From Deinococcus sp. (GTDB lineage Bacteria; Deinococcota; Deinococci; Deinococcales; Deinococcaceae), in contig NZ_JAGLBB010000022.1 of NCBI RefSeq assembly GCF_018260555.1, positions 1-41,045 of the forward strand: a stretch of 41,045 nt of DNA. The letters are read 5' to 3'. This document shows, in pieces, positions 1-7,366 of the stretch. The notes beneath the pieces were generated by a model. It was not told the DNA's origin. It did no database searches and saw nothing but the letters and a program-made list of their open reading frames with translations. Within the stretch, counting starts at the first letter, position 1, and each line of letters starts with the position of its first letter. The position numbers were made by a program, and so were the translations under genes.

Positions 1-1237
1 CGGGCAGTCGGCGGCCCAGCGCGTCTGCCAGGGCGCTCATGGCCGGCGTGAACGCCATCAGCAGGACCGTCGCCGCGATGAACACCCCGCCGCCCTGCGC
101 GCCCATGCCCGCGAAACTCAGGCCCAGCGCCGTGCCTGTGGTCGCCAGCACGAACGAGAACTCGCCCACCTGCGACGTGAGGAACGCCACGGGGAGCGCC
201 GTCCGCGTGGGCTCGCCCAGCAGGCGCACGCTGATGAAGGTCACCAGCACCTTCAACACCGCGATCAACAGCGCCGCGCCCAGCACCGCCCCCAGGTGCC
301 CCATCAGGAACCCCAGGTTCAGTTGTAACCCCACCGACAGGAAGAACGCCGCGCTGAACAGAATCTGAAGCGGCAGGATCTCACCCATCGCCTGCGCCCC
401 GTACCGGCTCTCACTGACCAGCAGCCCCGCCAGGAACGCCCCGAGCGCCAGACTGACCCCCGCCATGGCCGTCAGGCTCGCCGTGCCGAAACACAGCGCC
501 ACGACCGCCAGCAGGAAAATCTCACTGCTGCACGTACGCGCCACGACCTCCATGACGGGCGGCACGATCCGCCGCGCGGCGATCAGCACGAACGCAATGA
601 TTCCGCCCGCCTTCGCCAGTGCCACCAGCACGCCCAGCGCGCCCCCGCCCTGCCCGGCCAGCATGGGAATCAGCAGCACCATCAGCACCACCGCCAGATC
701 CTGGAAGATCAGGATGCCCAGACTCACCTGCCCTGCCGGGCCGTTCGTCTCCCCGCGCTCGCCCAGCAGGCGCATCACGATCGCCGTGCTCGACAGCGCG
801 ATCAGGCAGCCCGTGAACACCGCGTCCGGCGCGCCCACCCCCGTCAGCAGCAGCGCTCCCGCCGCCACCAGAATGGTCAGGCCCACCTGCAACCCGCCGC
901 CCAGGAAAATCAGGCGCGCAATCCGCGACAGCCGCTCCAGGCTGAACTCGATTCCGATGGTGAACAGCAGCAGCATCACGCCCACCTCGGACGCCGCCGC
1001 GATCAGCTCCTGATCCCGGATCAGGCCCAGCGCGCCCGGGCCCGCCACCACGCCCGCCACCAGAAACCCGATGATCGGAATCAGGCGCAACCGGAACGAC
1101 AGGTACGCCGCCAGCGCCGACACACCCAGCAGCAACGTCAGCTGTACCAGAAACGCTGGCGGCCCCGTATGGGCTTCCGGAGCGGCGGCCAGGGCAGACC
1201 CGGCCAACAGGGGGAGCAGGAACACGAAAGGCGACAT
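1..1237 (-). CDS. CPA2-family cation:proton antiporter, 3' end beyond window
   Basis: The reading frame runs from ATG at 1237 to the window edge with no stop, giving about 412 residues without the C-terminus. It opens with a hydrophobic leader (MSPFVFLLPLLAG), followed by many membrane segments. Typical CPA2 (KefB/GerN/YbaL type) stretches are visible: GFLVAGVVAGPGALGL near residues 60-75, LLFTIGIEFSLERL, LIFQDLAVVLMVLLIP, and late in the window SVGLQLNLGFLMGHLGA and SQVGEFSFVLA. Known family members exchange Na+ or K+ for protons across the inner membrane. Whether a C-terminal TrkA-N (KTN) domain follows cannot be seen, so K+ versus Na+ specificity is open. Confidence in the superfamily is high. 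Confidence 0.88.
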   Translation of the reverse strand, partial: MSPFVFLLPLLAGSALAAAPEAHTGPPAFLVQLTLLLGVSALAAYLSFRLRLIPIIGFLVAGVVAGPGALGLIRDQELIAAASEVGVMLLLFTIGIEFSLERLSRIARLIFLGGGLQVGLTILVAAGALLLTGVGAPDAVFTGCLIALSSTAIVMRLLGERGETNGPAGQVSLGILIFQDLAVVLMVLLIPMLAGQGGGALGVLVALAKAGGIIAFVLIAARRIVPPVMEVVARTCSSEIFLLAVVALCFGTASLTAMAGVSLALGAFLAGLLVSESRYGAQAMGEILPLQILFSAAFFLSVGLQLNLGFLMGHLGAVLGAALLIAVLKVLVTFISVRLLGEPTRTALPVAFLTSQVGEFSFVLATTGTALGLSFAGMGAQGGGVFIAATVLLMAFTPAMSALADALGRRLP

Positions 1238-1318
1238 GCCCCAGCATGGCACTCTCACCCCCTGACTGTCAGAGGCCGGGCAGATCAGGCAGCGGCCATT
1301 TCAGACCCACTGAGCTCC

Positions 1319-1458
1319 TCACGCGGATTCCGATTGATTCGCTGCAGTTCCGGGTCAATCCGAGCGGAGCGAGCAGGAGAGAAACGCCCCTCCGGACGTG
1401 GAGTGAACAGAACGGTGGTGTTCCGATCTGTTCACGAAACAAACGGCAGTCCGTATCA
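1319..1458 (-). repeat. Family A interspersed repeat, copy 1
   Basis: About 140 bp. On the minus strand it begins TGATACGGACTGCCGTTTG and ends near GGAATCCGTGTGAG, matching the ends of the other family A copies. It sits inside the remnant of a sensor-kinase gene. With the kinase relic it accounts for part of the gene-free stretch 1238-1709; the rest of that stretch is G-rich simple direct repeat (about 1671-1745) that also forms the 3' end of the next gene. Confidence 0.75.
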
Positions 1459-1466
1459 TTCGCCGC

Positions 1467-1600
1467 CTGAAGCTCCGGCGTCCGCTGCTCTACCCGCGAC
1501 TCCAGATGCGCGTGCAGCGCCGTCACCTCACTGCGTGCCTGCCCCAGTGCCGTGCGCTGGATCTCCGTGGCTGCCTGCGTCCGCTCGAACTCCAGCTTCT
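1467..1600 (-). pseudogene. Fragment of a sensor histidine kinase (coiled-coil before HisKA)
   Basis: On the minus strand this encodes roughly 45 residues ending in HLESRVEQRTPELQAAN, the characteristic heptad 'LExRVExRTxELxxAN' linker that precedes the HisKA dimerisation domain in many PAS/GAF histidine kinases. Immediately after it the frame enters family A repeat copy 1. On the far side of the repeat (1261-1318) no HisKA or ATPase sequence follows, so this is a dead remnant. The linker match is seen directly; which kinase it came from is unknown. Confidence 0.6.
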
Positions 1601-1709
1601 CGGGGGAGGGTTGGGGTGGGCGTCAGGCATGAGCGTTCAGGGTAGTACATCGGGTGGCATGGTTGCCGCTGGGGGCAGTGGGCAGTGGGCAGCGGTCAGG
1701 GGGCAGTGG

Positions 1710-3038
1710 TCAGGGTGTAGGGGACAGGGAGTAGGGGACAGGGGGGTCGGTGGCGGGCTCCGGGGCGGGGGCGGAGAAGGTCACGCGGGCTTCGAGGCCG
1801 CCCCCCTCGGGGGAGTGCAGGGTGATGTCGGCGTGGTTGGCGCGGGCGAGTCGGCGGGCGACAGGCAGGCCCAGGCCCTGGCCTTCGCGGTGGGGGGTGC
1901 CGGGCTTGCGGTAGCCGATATCGAACACGCGTTCGACCAGATCGTGGGGGAGGCCGGGGCCGTTGTCGAGTACGCGGATCATGGGGCCGCGTCCGGGGGC
2001 GGGGCCGTCGAGGGTCAGCAGGATCAGGTCGTGGGAGTAGCGCTGGGCGTTCTCGATGAGGTTTTCCAGGATCTGACGCAGGTGGTTGGGGTCGGCCTGA
2101 ACGTGAATGGATGTGGGCGGGCGGCGGGTGCGGACGCGTTCGGTTTCCAGGCGGCCGAGCAGGGCGTTCAGGTCGGTGCGTTCGGGGCGGGGTTCGATGT
2201 TCACGTACATCAGTTCGAGGCGTTCGAGGTCGGTGCGCACGGCGAGTTGCGCGGCTTGGTCTTCAATGCTGCGCAGCAGATGTTCGCGCAGGCGGGGGTT
2301 GTCGGTGCCGCGCAGGGCGTCGGTGGAGAGCAGAAGGGCCTGCAGGGGACGGCGGAGTTCGTGGGCGGCCATGCCCAGGGCTTCACGGTGCTGGGCGTCG
2401 CGGGCGTCGCGGGCGTTCTGTTCCCGACGGGTGGTGTTCAGGGCGCGCAGGATCAGCGCAGAGCCGAGGCTGCCACTGACAAGCGCGGCGACCAGGACGG
2501 TGATCTGCATGAAGCGCAGGTTGCGGGTCAGTTCGTTACGCACGCTGGTCAGGTGGGTGTGCGCCGCAGAGTTCAGTTGTTCGGCGATACGGACGGCGTG
2601 TTCGGCGTCGGCGGGGGTGCCGCTGTTGACCAGGGGAATGATGTTGTTCAGGCGTACACCCGCGTCGCGTTCCCGTTCGGGAAGTTCGGCGAACAGGGGG
2701 TCCGGGTGACCGCTGGTGGCCTGCCTGCTGGCCAGCAGGATGTCCGAGAGGACCTGGTCGCGTTTGGTGATCTGCCGGGCGGGAGTGGCGTCGGGGTCCG
2801 TGGTGGTGCGCGCGTACTGTAGGACGCGGTTCAGGAACCCCTGGTAGTTGTATCCGCTCCAGGTGGTGTCCGGGTTGTTCAGGGACCGGAAGGCGGGCAG
2901 GAACGCCACGGTGAGCAGCGCGACCGACAGGAGGCTGGGCAGCAGGGCCAGGATCAGGTCCTGTCGGCACAGCAGGACACCCAGCAGGCGGCGCGGCGGG
3001 GCGGTAGGCGCGGGTGCCGTGGGTGGGCTGGGGGTCAT
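1710..3038 (-). CDS. Membrane sensor histidine kinase
   Basis: The start at 3038 is chosen because its ATG overlaps the TGA of the upstream gene (ATGA), so the two are translationally coupled. The 442-residue protein has a Pro-rich N-terminus, a first membrane segment at about residues 30-50, an extracytoplasmic region of about 130 residues, and a second membrane segment (VLVAALVSGSLGSALIL). Then come a HisKA-like helix with the phospho-acceptor in GMAAHELRRPLQ, an N-box (LENLIENAQRYS), a G1 box (VLDNGPGLP) and a G2 box (GQGLGLPVARRLA). It should phosphorylate a response regulator, but none is adjacent. The last residues (PPVPYSLSPTP) come from a G/C-rich simple repeat that may be a recent addition to the 3' end. 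Confidence 0.9.
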   Translation of the reverse strand: MTPSPPTAPAPTAPPRRLLGVLLCRQDLILALLPSLLSVALLTVAFLPAFRSLNNPDTTWSGYNYQGFLNRVLQYARTTTDPDATPARQITKRDQVLSDILLASRQATSGHPDPLFAELPERERDAGVRLNNIIPLVNSGTPADAEHAVRIAEQLNSAAHTHLTSVRNELTRNLRFMQITVLVAALVSGSLGSALILRALNTTRREQNARDARDAQHREALGMAAHELRRPLQALLLSTDALRGTDNPRLREHLLRSIEDQAAQLAVRTDLERLELMYVNIEPRPERTDLNALLGRLETERVRTRRPPTSIHVQADPNHLRQILENLIENAQRYSHDLILLTLDGPAPGRGPMIRVLDNGPGLPHDLVERVFDIGYRKPGTPHREGQGLGLPVARRLARANHADITLHSPEGGGLEARVTFSAPAPEPATDPPVPYSLSPTP

Positions 3039-3631
3039 GGGGTGCGGGCGCTGATGCCCGTGACGTACCACGCCCACTGGCTGCTGTACCGGCTGGCGGG
3101 GAAGCGGCGGTCCGGGGGGAACACGATCAGCAGCGGGCCCTTGTTCAGGATGGGGATGTCGCGGCCGTCGGCTTCGTACGCGACCATGATGGGTGCCTTC
3201 TGGTAGTCGTCGGCGCGGATGATGGCAATGAAGCCGTCGTCGGCCGTGACGCGGATGTCGCGGCCCAGGAACCCGCCGCGCTGCGCGAGCTCCCGCAGGG
3301 GCACGCCCCGGTACGTGAAGGTCTGCTGGAGTTGAGGATGCCAGCTGGCGTACTGCGCGGCAGGCAGGGCGCGCAGTTGGTTCAGGGTCAGCCGTTCGGT
3401 GCGCGTTCCGGTCAGGGTCAGCAGGACGGGTTCGCCAGCCCGGGCTTTCGGGAAGGGCCGGGCGGTCGGCACGTACTGAATGCCGCTGCTGCCGGGCTGA
3501 ATGCCGCTGCTGCCGGGCTGGGCGCTGGCCGGGGTGGCGCGTTCGGCGTCAGCGACGTTCAGGCCCGGCGTGCCGGCCAGGAGCAGGCCGTACAGCAGCA
3601 GGTGTGACTTGTGGGGGAACACGCCCTGCAT
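3035..3631 (-). CDS. SUOX-fold (oxidoreductase molybdopterin-binding-like) secreted protein
   Basis: The protein has 198 residues, with a hydrophobic N-terminal segment (LLLYGLLLAGTPG) that fits a signal peptide. The region from about residue 55 on (LTLTGTRTERLTLNQLRALP, TYRGVPLRELAQRGG, VTADDGFIAIIRADDY, NKGPLLIVFP) matches the sulfite-oxidase-like fold of small 'molybdopterin-dependent oxidoreductase' proteins. I do not see the conserved Cys expected to bind molybdenum, so it may be a sensing or scaffold variant. The gene is coupled by ATGA overlap to the histidine kinase downstream, which suggests that it supplies the extracytoplasmic input. An octad GSSGIQP is partly duplicated at about residues 41-53, encoded by a direct repeat at about 3480-3520. 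Confidence 0.72.
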   Translation of the reverse strand: MQGVFPHKSHLLLYGLLLAGTPGLNVADAERATPASAQPGSSGIQPGSSGIQYVPTARPFPKARAGEPVLLTLTGTRTERLTLNQLRALPAAQYASWHPQLQQTFTYRGVPLRELAQRGGFLGRDIRVTADDGFIAIIRADDYQKAPIMVAYEADGRDIPILNKGPLLIVFPPDRRFPASRYSSQWAWYVTGISARTP

Positions 3632-3645
3632 GCTAACGGTTGTGC

Positions 3646-3677
3646 CCCGCCGGTCTCAAGACCTTGAGACCGGCGGG
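3646..3677. promoter_or_regulatory. 32-bp palindrome between divergent genes
   Basis: Two perfect 15-bp arms (CCCGCCGGTCTCAAG and its complement) are separated by 2 bp. It lies 15 bp upstream of the SUOX-fold gene and about 70 bp upstream of the sugar-kinase gene, between the divergent starts. Placement argues for an operator for a dimeric regulator; the lack of a T-run on either side argues against a terminator. The regulator is unknown. Confidence 0.5.
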
Positions 3678-3732
3678 CGGGGCTGGGCGTCTCGGGCCTT
3701 GCGGGCGTGTCGGGTAGCGCGCGGGCAGGCGC

Positions 3733-3738
3733 TATGCT
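3733..3738 (+). promoter_or_regulatory. -10 box of sugar-kinase gene (leaderless)
   Basis: TATGCT lies 10 nt before the ATG at 3749 and no Shine-Dalgarno sequence lies between them. Transcription would start at or within a few bases of the start codon. Confidence 0.5.
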
Positions 3739-3748
3739 CTGTGCTGCG

Positions 3749-4708
3749 ATGACTGAACGTAAACCTCTTGTTTCGCTGGGTGACCTGACGTGGGACGTGC
3801 TGGCGAAACCCGACACCATGCTGCTGCCGGGCGGCGACAGCACGGGCCGCATCGAACTGTCCGGGGGGGGAAGCGCCGCGAACCTGGCGGTGTGGGCTGC
3901 CCGCTGCGCGTACCCGGCCCGGTTTACCGGCAAGATCGGCCTGGACCGATTCGGGGAACTGGCGACCGCTGAACTGCACGCCGAGCACGTGGGCACGGAC
4001 CTGCTGCTCAGCCGGGAGCATCCGACGGGCGTGATTCTGGGTCTGATTGACCGGCGCGGGCAGCGGGCCATGCTGACTGGGCAGGGCGCCGACTGGGAAC
4101 TGCTGCCGGAGGAACTGCCGCTGGACACGCTGCGCGGCGCGGCGCACCTGCACCTGACCGCCTGGAGTCTGTTCCGCGATCCGCCGCGCGCGGCGGCACT
4201 CCTGGCGGCCGGGGTGGCGCGCGGGGCGGGCGCGACCCTGAGCCTGGACCCCGGTAGTTTCCAGATGATTCAGCAGATGGGCCGCGAGTCGTTCCTGCGC
4301 GTGCTGGAGGACGTGCCGTTCGACGTGTTCTTCCCGAACGACGACGAGGCGCGCGCCATGAGCGGTCACGCCGACCGGCACGCGGCCATGGACTGGTTCC
4401 GGGCGCGGTACCCACGGGCGCTGATCGTCATGAAACTCGACGAGGACGGCGTGCTGATCGAGGGTCCGGCGCAGGCGCGGGTGCAGGTGCCGGCCACGCA
4501 GGACCGCGTCATCGACGCCACGGGCGCCGGGGATTCGTTCGGCGGGGCGTTCCTGGCCGGGTGGCTGACGCACGGGGACGCGGTGCGGGCGGCGGGGCTG
4601 GCCGTGCAGGTGGGCGGCTGGGTCGTGTCGCGCTTCGGAGCGCGCCCCCCGGCCGACGCGGACCTGCATGAGCGGCTCCGGCGTTACGGCGTGACGGTGG
4701 CCCTGTGA
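3749..4708 (+). CDS. PfkB/ribokinase-family carbohydrate kinase
   Basis: The ATG at 3749 (MTERKPLVSLGDL) is preferred over an in-frame GTG/ATG 14 codons upstream because it is preceded by a -10 box and begins exactly at the first strand of the fold. The protein has 319 residues. The substrate-side motif GGSAANLAVWAAR is at about residues 38-50. The C-terminal PfkB signature DATGAGDSFGGAFLAGW follows, with the expected catalytic base at D262. It should transfer phosphate from ATP to a sugar or nucleoside hydroxyl; the sequence does not reveal which. Its stop codon overlaps the GTG start of mltG, so the two form an operon. Confidence 0.88.
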   Translation: MTERKPLVSLGDLTWDVLAKPDTMLLPGGDSTGRIELSGGGSAANLAVWAARCAYPARFTGKIGLDRFGELATAELHAEHVGTDLLLSREHPTGVILGLIDRRGQRAMLTGQGADWELLPEELPLDTLRGAAHLHLTAWSLFRDPPRAAALLAAGVARGAGATLSLDPGSFQMIQQMGRESFLRVLEDVPFDVFFPNDDEARAMSGHADRHAAMDWFRARYPRALIVMKLDEDGVLIEGPAQARVQVPATQDRVIDATGAGDSFGGAFLAGWLTHGDAVRAAGLAVQVGGWVVSRFGARPPADADLHERLRRYGVTVAL

Positions 4709-5736
4709 CCCGCCTGAGGGCGCGCCGCCGCCTGCCCGTGTGGGCGCGGGCGCTGCTGCTGGCGCTGCTGCTGGCGCTGCTGGTGGCCGGGGGGGCGCTG
4801 CTGTACGCACGCAGTCTGCTGGGCCCGGCGGGCGGCGGCCCGTACACGCTGGAAGTGAAACCCGGTGACACGCTGGGCGGCGTGGCCCGCACCCTTCAGG
4901 AGAACGGCGTCGTGAAGAACGCCGACGCGCTGCGGTTCATCATGCGGCGCAACGGCACGGCTGGCAGCCTGAAAGAGGGCCTGTACGACCTGAACGGGCA
5001 GATGACGGCCACGCAGGTCGCGCAGAAGCTGGCTGGCCCGGCCCGCATTCCGACGGTCGTCGTCACCATTCCCGAGGGGCGGCGCGTCAGGGACCTGCCC
5101 GCCATCTTCCAGAAGGCCGGGTTCGACGGCGCGGCCATTCTCAAGGCGCTGCGCACCCCCAATCTCAGCCCGTACACCGGGGACCAGCCGGACCTGGAGG
5201 GCTTCGTGTTCCCCGCCACGTACGAGTTCCGCCCGGCAGAAACGCCCCGTAGGATCGTGCAGACGATGCTAGACCGCATGCAGACCGAATTCACGCCCGC
5301 GAACGTGGCGGCCGCCAGAGCCCTGGGCCTGAGCGTGCGCGACTGGGTGATCCTGGCGAGCATGGTGCAGGCCGAGGCCGCCAACGACGCCGAGATGCCG
5401 GTCGTGGCGGGCGTGTTCCTGAACCGCCTGCGCGACGGCATCGCGCTGGGTAGCGACCCGACTGTCGCGTACGGACTGGGCAAGGACCTGCCGGAACTCG
5501 ACCGCAGCGCCGGGGACTTTAAGAAGGACACGCCGTACAGCACGTACACCCGCCAGGGGCTGCCGGCCGGGCCGATCAACAACCCCGGTCAGGCGGCGCT
5601 GCTGGCCGTCCTGAAGCCCGAACGCAAGATGGCGGACGGCCGGGACGCGCTGTACTTCCTGCACGGCCTGAACGGCAAGATCTACGTGAACAACGATTAC
5701 GCCGCGCACCTGCGGGACGTGGCCCGCTACCGCTGA
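4705..5736 (+). CDS. mltG: Endolytic murein transglycosylase MltG
   Basis: The GTG start at 4705 overlaps the stop of the kinase gene (GTGA). The protein has 343 residues, with a basic N-terminus, one membrane anchor at about residues 15-36 and a periplasmic body. Family marks are TLEVKPGDTLGGVARTL (LysM-like subdomain), DLEGFVFPATYEF, and the catalytic region VILASMVQAEAANDAEMP with the expected catalytic glutamate at E224. FLNRL, GSDPTVAYGLG and YSTYTRQGLPAGPINNPG follow. MltG cleaves nascent glycan strands at the membrane and sets their length. All key segments are present and the length is normal for the family. Confidence 0.95.
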   Translation: MTRLRARRRLPVWARALLLALLLALLVAGGALLYARSLLGPAGGGPYTLEVKPGDTLGGVARTLQENGVVKNADALRFIMRRNGTAGSLKEGLYDLNGQMTATQVAQKLAGPARIPTVVVTIPEGRRVRDLPAIFQKAGFDGAAILKALRTPNLSPYTGDQPDLEGFVFPATYEFRPAETPRRIVQTMLDRMQTEFTPANVAAARALGLSVRDWVILASMVQAEAANDAEMPVVAGVFLNRLRDGIALGSDPTVAYGLGKDLPELDRSAGDFKKDTPYSTYTRQGLPAGPINNPGQAALLAVLKPERKMADGRDALYFLHGLNGKIYVNNDYAAHLRDVARYR

Positions 5737-5802
5737 ACGCAGGCCGCTGGGGGCGCGCCTGTTCCTGAACCGTTGCTCAAGACCCGGGTGTGTGTGGCCC
5801 AC

Positions 5803-5808
5803 TACACT
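5803..5808 (+). promoter_or_regulatory. -10 box of the 5815 gene (leaderless)
   Basis: TACACT ends 6 nt before the ATG at 5815. This is the same spacing as at several other genes in the window and supports 5815 as the true start. Confidence 0.55.
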
Positions 5809-5814
5809 CCGGGC

Positions 5815-6045
5815 ATGAACCCAGTCGGAGACGGCGCAGTGAAGCGCGGGGGCGAGCACAGTGCTGGGCGTGCGTTTCTGGAGCGGCGCAACGCCCTGTG
5901 GAGCCGTCTGCGTGCCCTGACCCCGGTCGGTGACGCCGTGCCCGGCGAGGACTTTAAGGCGGCTCTGACTGAACTTTCAATCCTGACCGGCTGGGACCGC
6001 GCGCGCATTCTGGCCGGGCTGGGCCTGCCGCTCAGGCAACCATGA
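5815..6045 (+). CDS. Small protein of unknown function
   Basis: This gene encodes 76 residues (MNPVGDGAVKRGG...GLPLRQP). It is soluble and mildly basic, with a predicted helical centre (FLERRNALWSRLRALTP) and a second helical part (FKAALTELSILTGWDRARILAGLGL). I do not recognise the family. The start at 5815 is chosen over one 14 codons earlier because of the TACACT box. Its stop overlaps the ATG of the DUF421 gene (ATGA), so the two are co-translated and probably linked in function. Confidence 0.7.
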   Translation: MNPVGDGAVKRGGEHSAGRAFLERRNALWSRLRALTPVGDAVPGEDFKAALTELSILTGWDRARILAGLGLPLRQP

Positions 6046-6881
6046 GCGCCGAGATCGTTCCGTTCGACTGGGCGCGGATGCTGCTGGGCGACACGCCGCC
6101 TCTGTTCCTGCTGGAGATCGTGTTCCGCACGGCCGTGATGTTCCTGTGGCTGCTCTTGCTGCTGCGCGTGACCGGCAAGCGCGGCCTGGCGCAACTCAGT
6201 CCGCTGGAGGTCGCCATCGTGATCGGGCTGGGCTCGGCGGCGGGCGACCCGATGTTCTACCCGGAAGTGCCGCTGCTACACGCCATGCTGGTCATGGCGG
6301 TGGTCGTGGGGCTGCAACGCCTCACCGCGCACCTGGTGATTGTCAGCGAGCGCGTCGAGACGTTCGTGGAGGGCACGCCGGTCGAACTGATCCGCGACGG
6401 CGTCCTGACCCCACTGGGCCTGAAACGCGCCAACCTGAGTCGCGAGGACGTGTTCGAGCGCCTGCGGGCCCAGGGCGTGCGGCAACTGGGCGCGGTGCAG
6501 CGCGCTTACTTCGAGCAGGACGGCAGCCTGACCGTGTTCACGCACCCGCACGACCCGCCGCCGGGCCTGCCGGTCGTGCCGCCCTGGGACCTGGAACCGC
6601 CCCGTGAACTCGGCGTGGCCGAGGCGCAGGCGTTCGCTGGCCCGCTCGCCTGCCTGCGCTGCGGTCAGGTCCGGCACGCCCGCGCGGGCCAGGGCCGTGC
6701 GGGCAGCGCGCCGCAGGACAGCAGCGGGGCGTGTGGGTGCGGTGAAACCCGCTGGACCCCCGCCCTGACCGACCCCCTGGCCCGCCGGCACGCTGACCAC
6801 CCCTCCGCCCCCGATAACCCCCCGAGCTCTGGGCCGACCGACGGCGGCGCGGACTCTCCGGCTGCCACTGGCCCCCGCTGA
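6042..6881 (+). CDS. DUF421 (YetF/YcaP-like) membrane protein with a Cys-containing C-terminal tail
   Basis: The protein has 279 residues. Membrane helices are visible at about residues 22-42 (IVFRTAVMFLWLLLLLRVTG), 52-66 and 77-95. The typical DUF421 stretch RVTGKRGLAQLSPLEVAIVIGLGSAAGDPMF is at about 40-70, followed by the cytosolic YetF-like domain (VEGTPVELIRDGVLTPLGLKRANLSREDVFERLRAQGV). Beyond about residue 200 the protein carries a tail with CLRCG and later CGCG, a possible zinc ribbon, then a low-complexity Pro/Ser/Asp end. Family function is poorly known (envelope or sporulation-linked membrane proteins). The gene is coupled to the small upstream gene. Confidence 0.85.
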   Translation: MSAEIVPFDWARMLLGDTPPLFLLEIVFRTAVMFLWLLLLLRVTGKRGLAQLSPLEVAIVIGLGSAAGDPMFYPEVPLLHAMLVMAVVVGLQRLTAHLVIVSERVETFVEGTPVELIRDGVLTPLGLKRANLSREDVFERLRAQGVRQLGAVQRAYFEQDGSLTVFTHPHDPPPGLPVVPPWDLEPPRELGVAEAQAFAGPLACLRCGQVRHARAGQGRAGSAPQDSSGACGCGETRWTPALTDPLARRHADHPSAPDNPPSSGPTDGGADSPAATGPR

Positions 6882-6982
6882 GTGCCCCCGCACTTCGGGG
6901 CTACGGCAGCACGGCCCTGTGGGCGCTGACTCTGGTGAAATGACGGGCAACAACCCCCCATCCATTCCAGCAGAGGCGCAGG

Positions 6983-7366
6983 TCAGCCCTCGGTGGACGC
7001 GCCGGGCCGGGTACTCCAGACGGGTTCCGGTTCGATCTCCTCGGCGGGGGCCTTGCCGGGTTCCAGCCCGGTGCTGCGCGCCGTCTGAAGCGGGGTGACG
7101 CTCATGCCGGGGGCGCACTCGATCTGACAGGACAGGCGCGCCTGCCCGATCAGGTTCTTCTCGGTCAGTTTGTCGAACTCGGCAGCCGTCATGGCGCTCG
7201 GTTCTCCCTCCTGAAAACTGACGCGGCAGGTCGTGCAGCGTGCCACGCCCCCGCAACGGTGCAGGATATCCACGCCGCCGCGCTCCAGTGCCAGCACCAG
7301 TCGCTCGCCGCTGCGCGCCTGAATCTCTCCGAACCCCTCTACCTGCACCGTGATCGTCTGCGTCAT
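6983..7366 (-). CDS. 2Fe-2S ferredoxin, possible independent start within the fused gene
   Basis: This is an alternative start inside the same frame. The ATG at 7366 (MTQTITVQVEGFGEIQARSG) is exactly where the ferredoxin fold begins. A CATGCT box ends 6 nt upstream, which is leaderless spacing. This would give a free-standing 127-residue ferredoxin with cluster ligands in RCGGVARCTTC and LSC. Free ferredoxins of this size are common, so both a fused and a free product may be made. The choice cannot be settled from sequence alone. Confidence 0.5.
   Translation of the reverse strand: MTQTITVQVEGFGEIQARSGERLVLALERGGVDILHRCGGVARCTTCRVSFQEGEPSAMTAAEFDKLTEKNLIGQARLSCQIECAPGMSVTPLQTARSTGLEPGKAPAEEIEPEPVWSTRPGASTEG

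Noticed and set aside
522..1247. 241-codon Gly-rich frame on the - strand
   Set aside because: Out of frame with the antiporter, which reads cleanly from 1237 in another frame through to the window edge.
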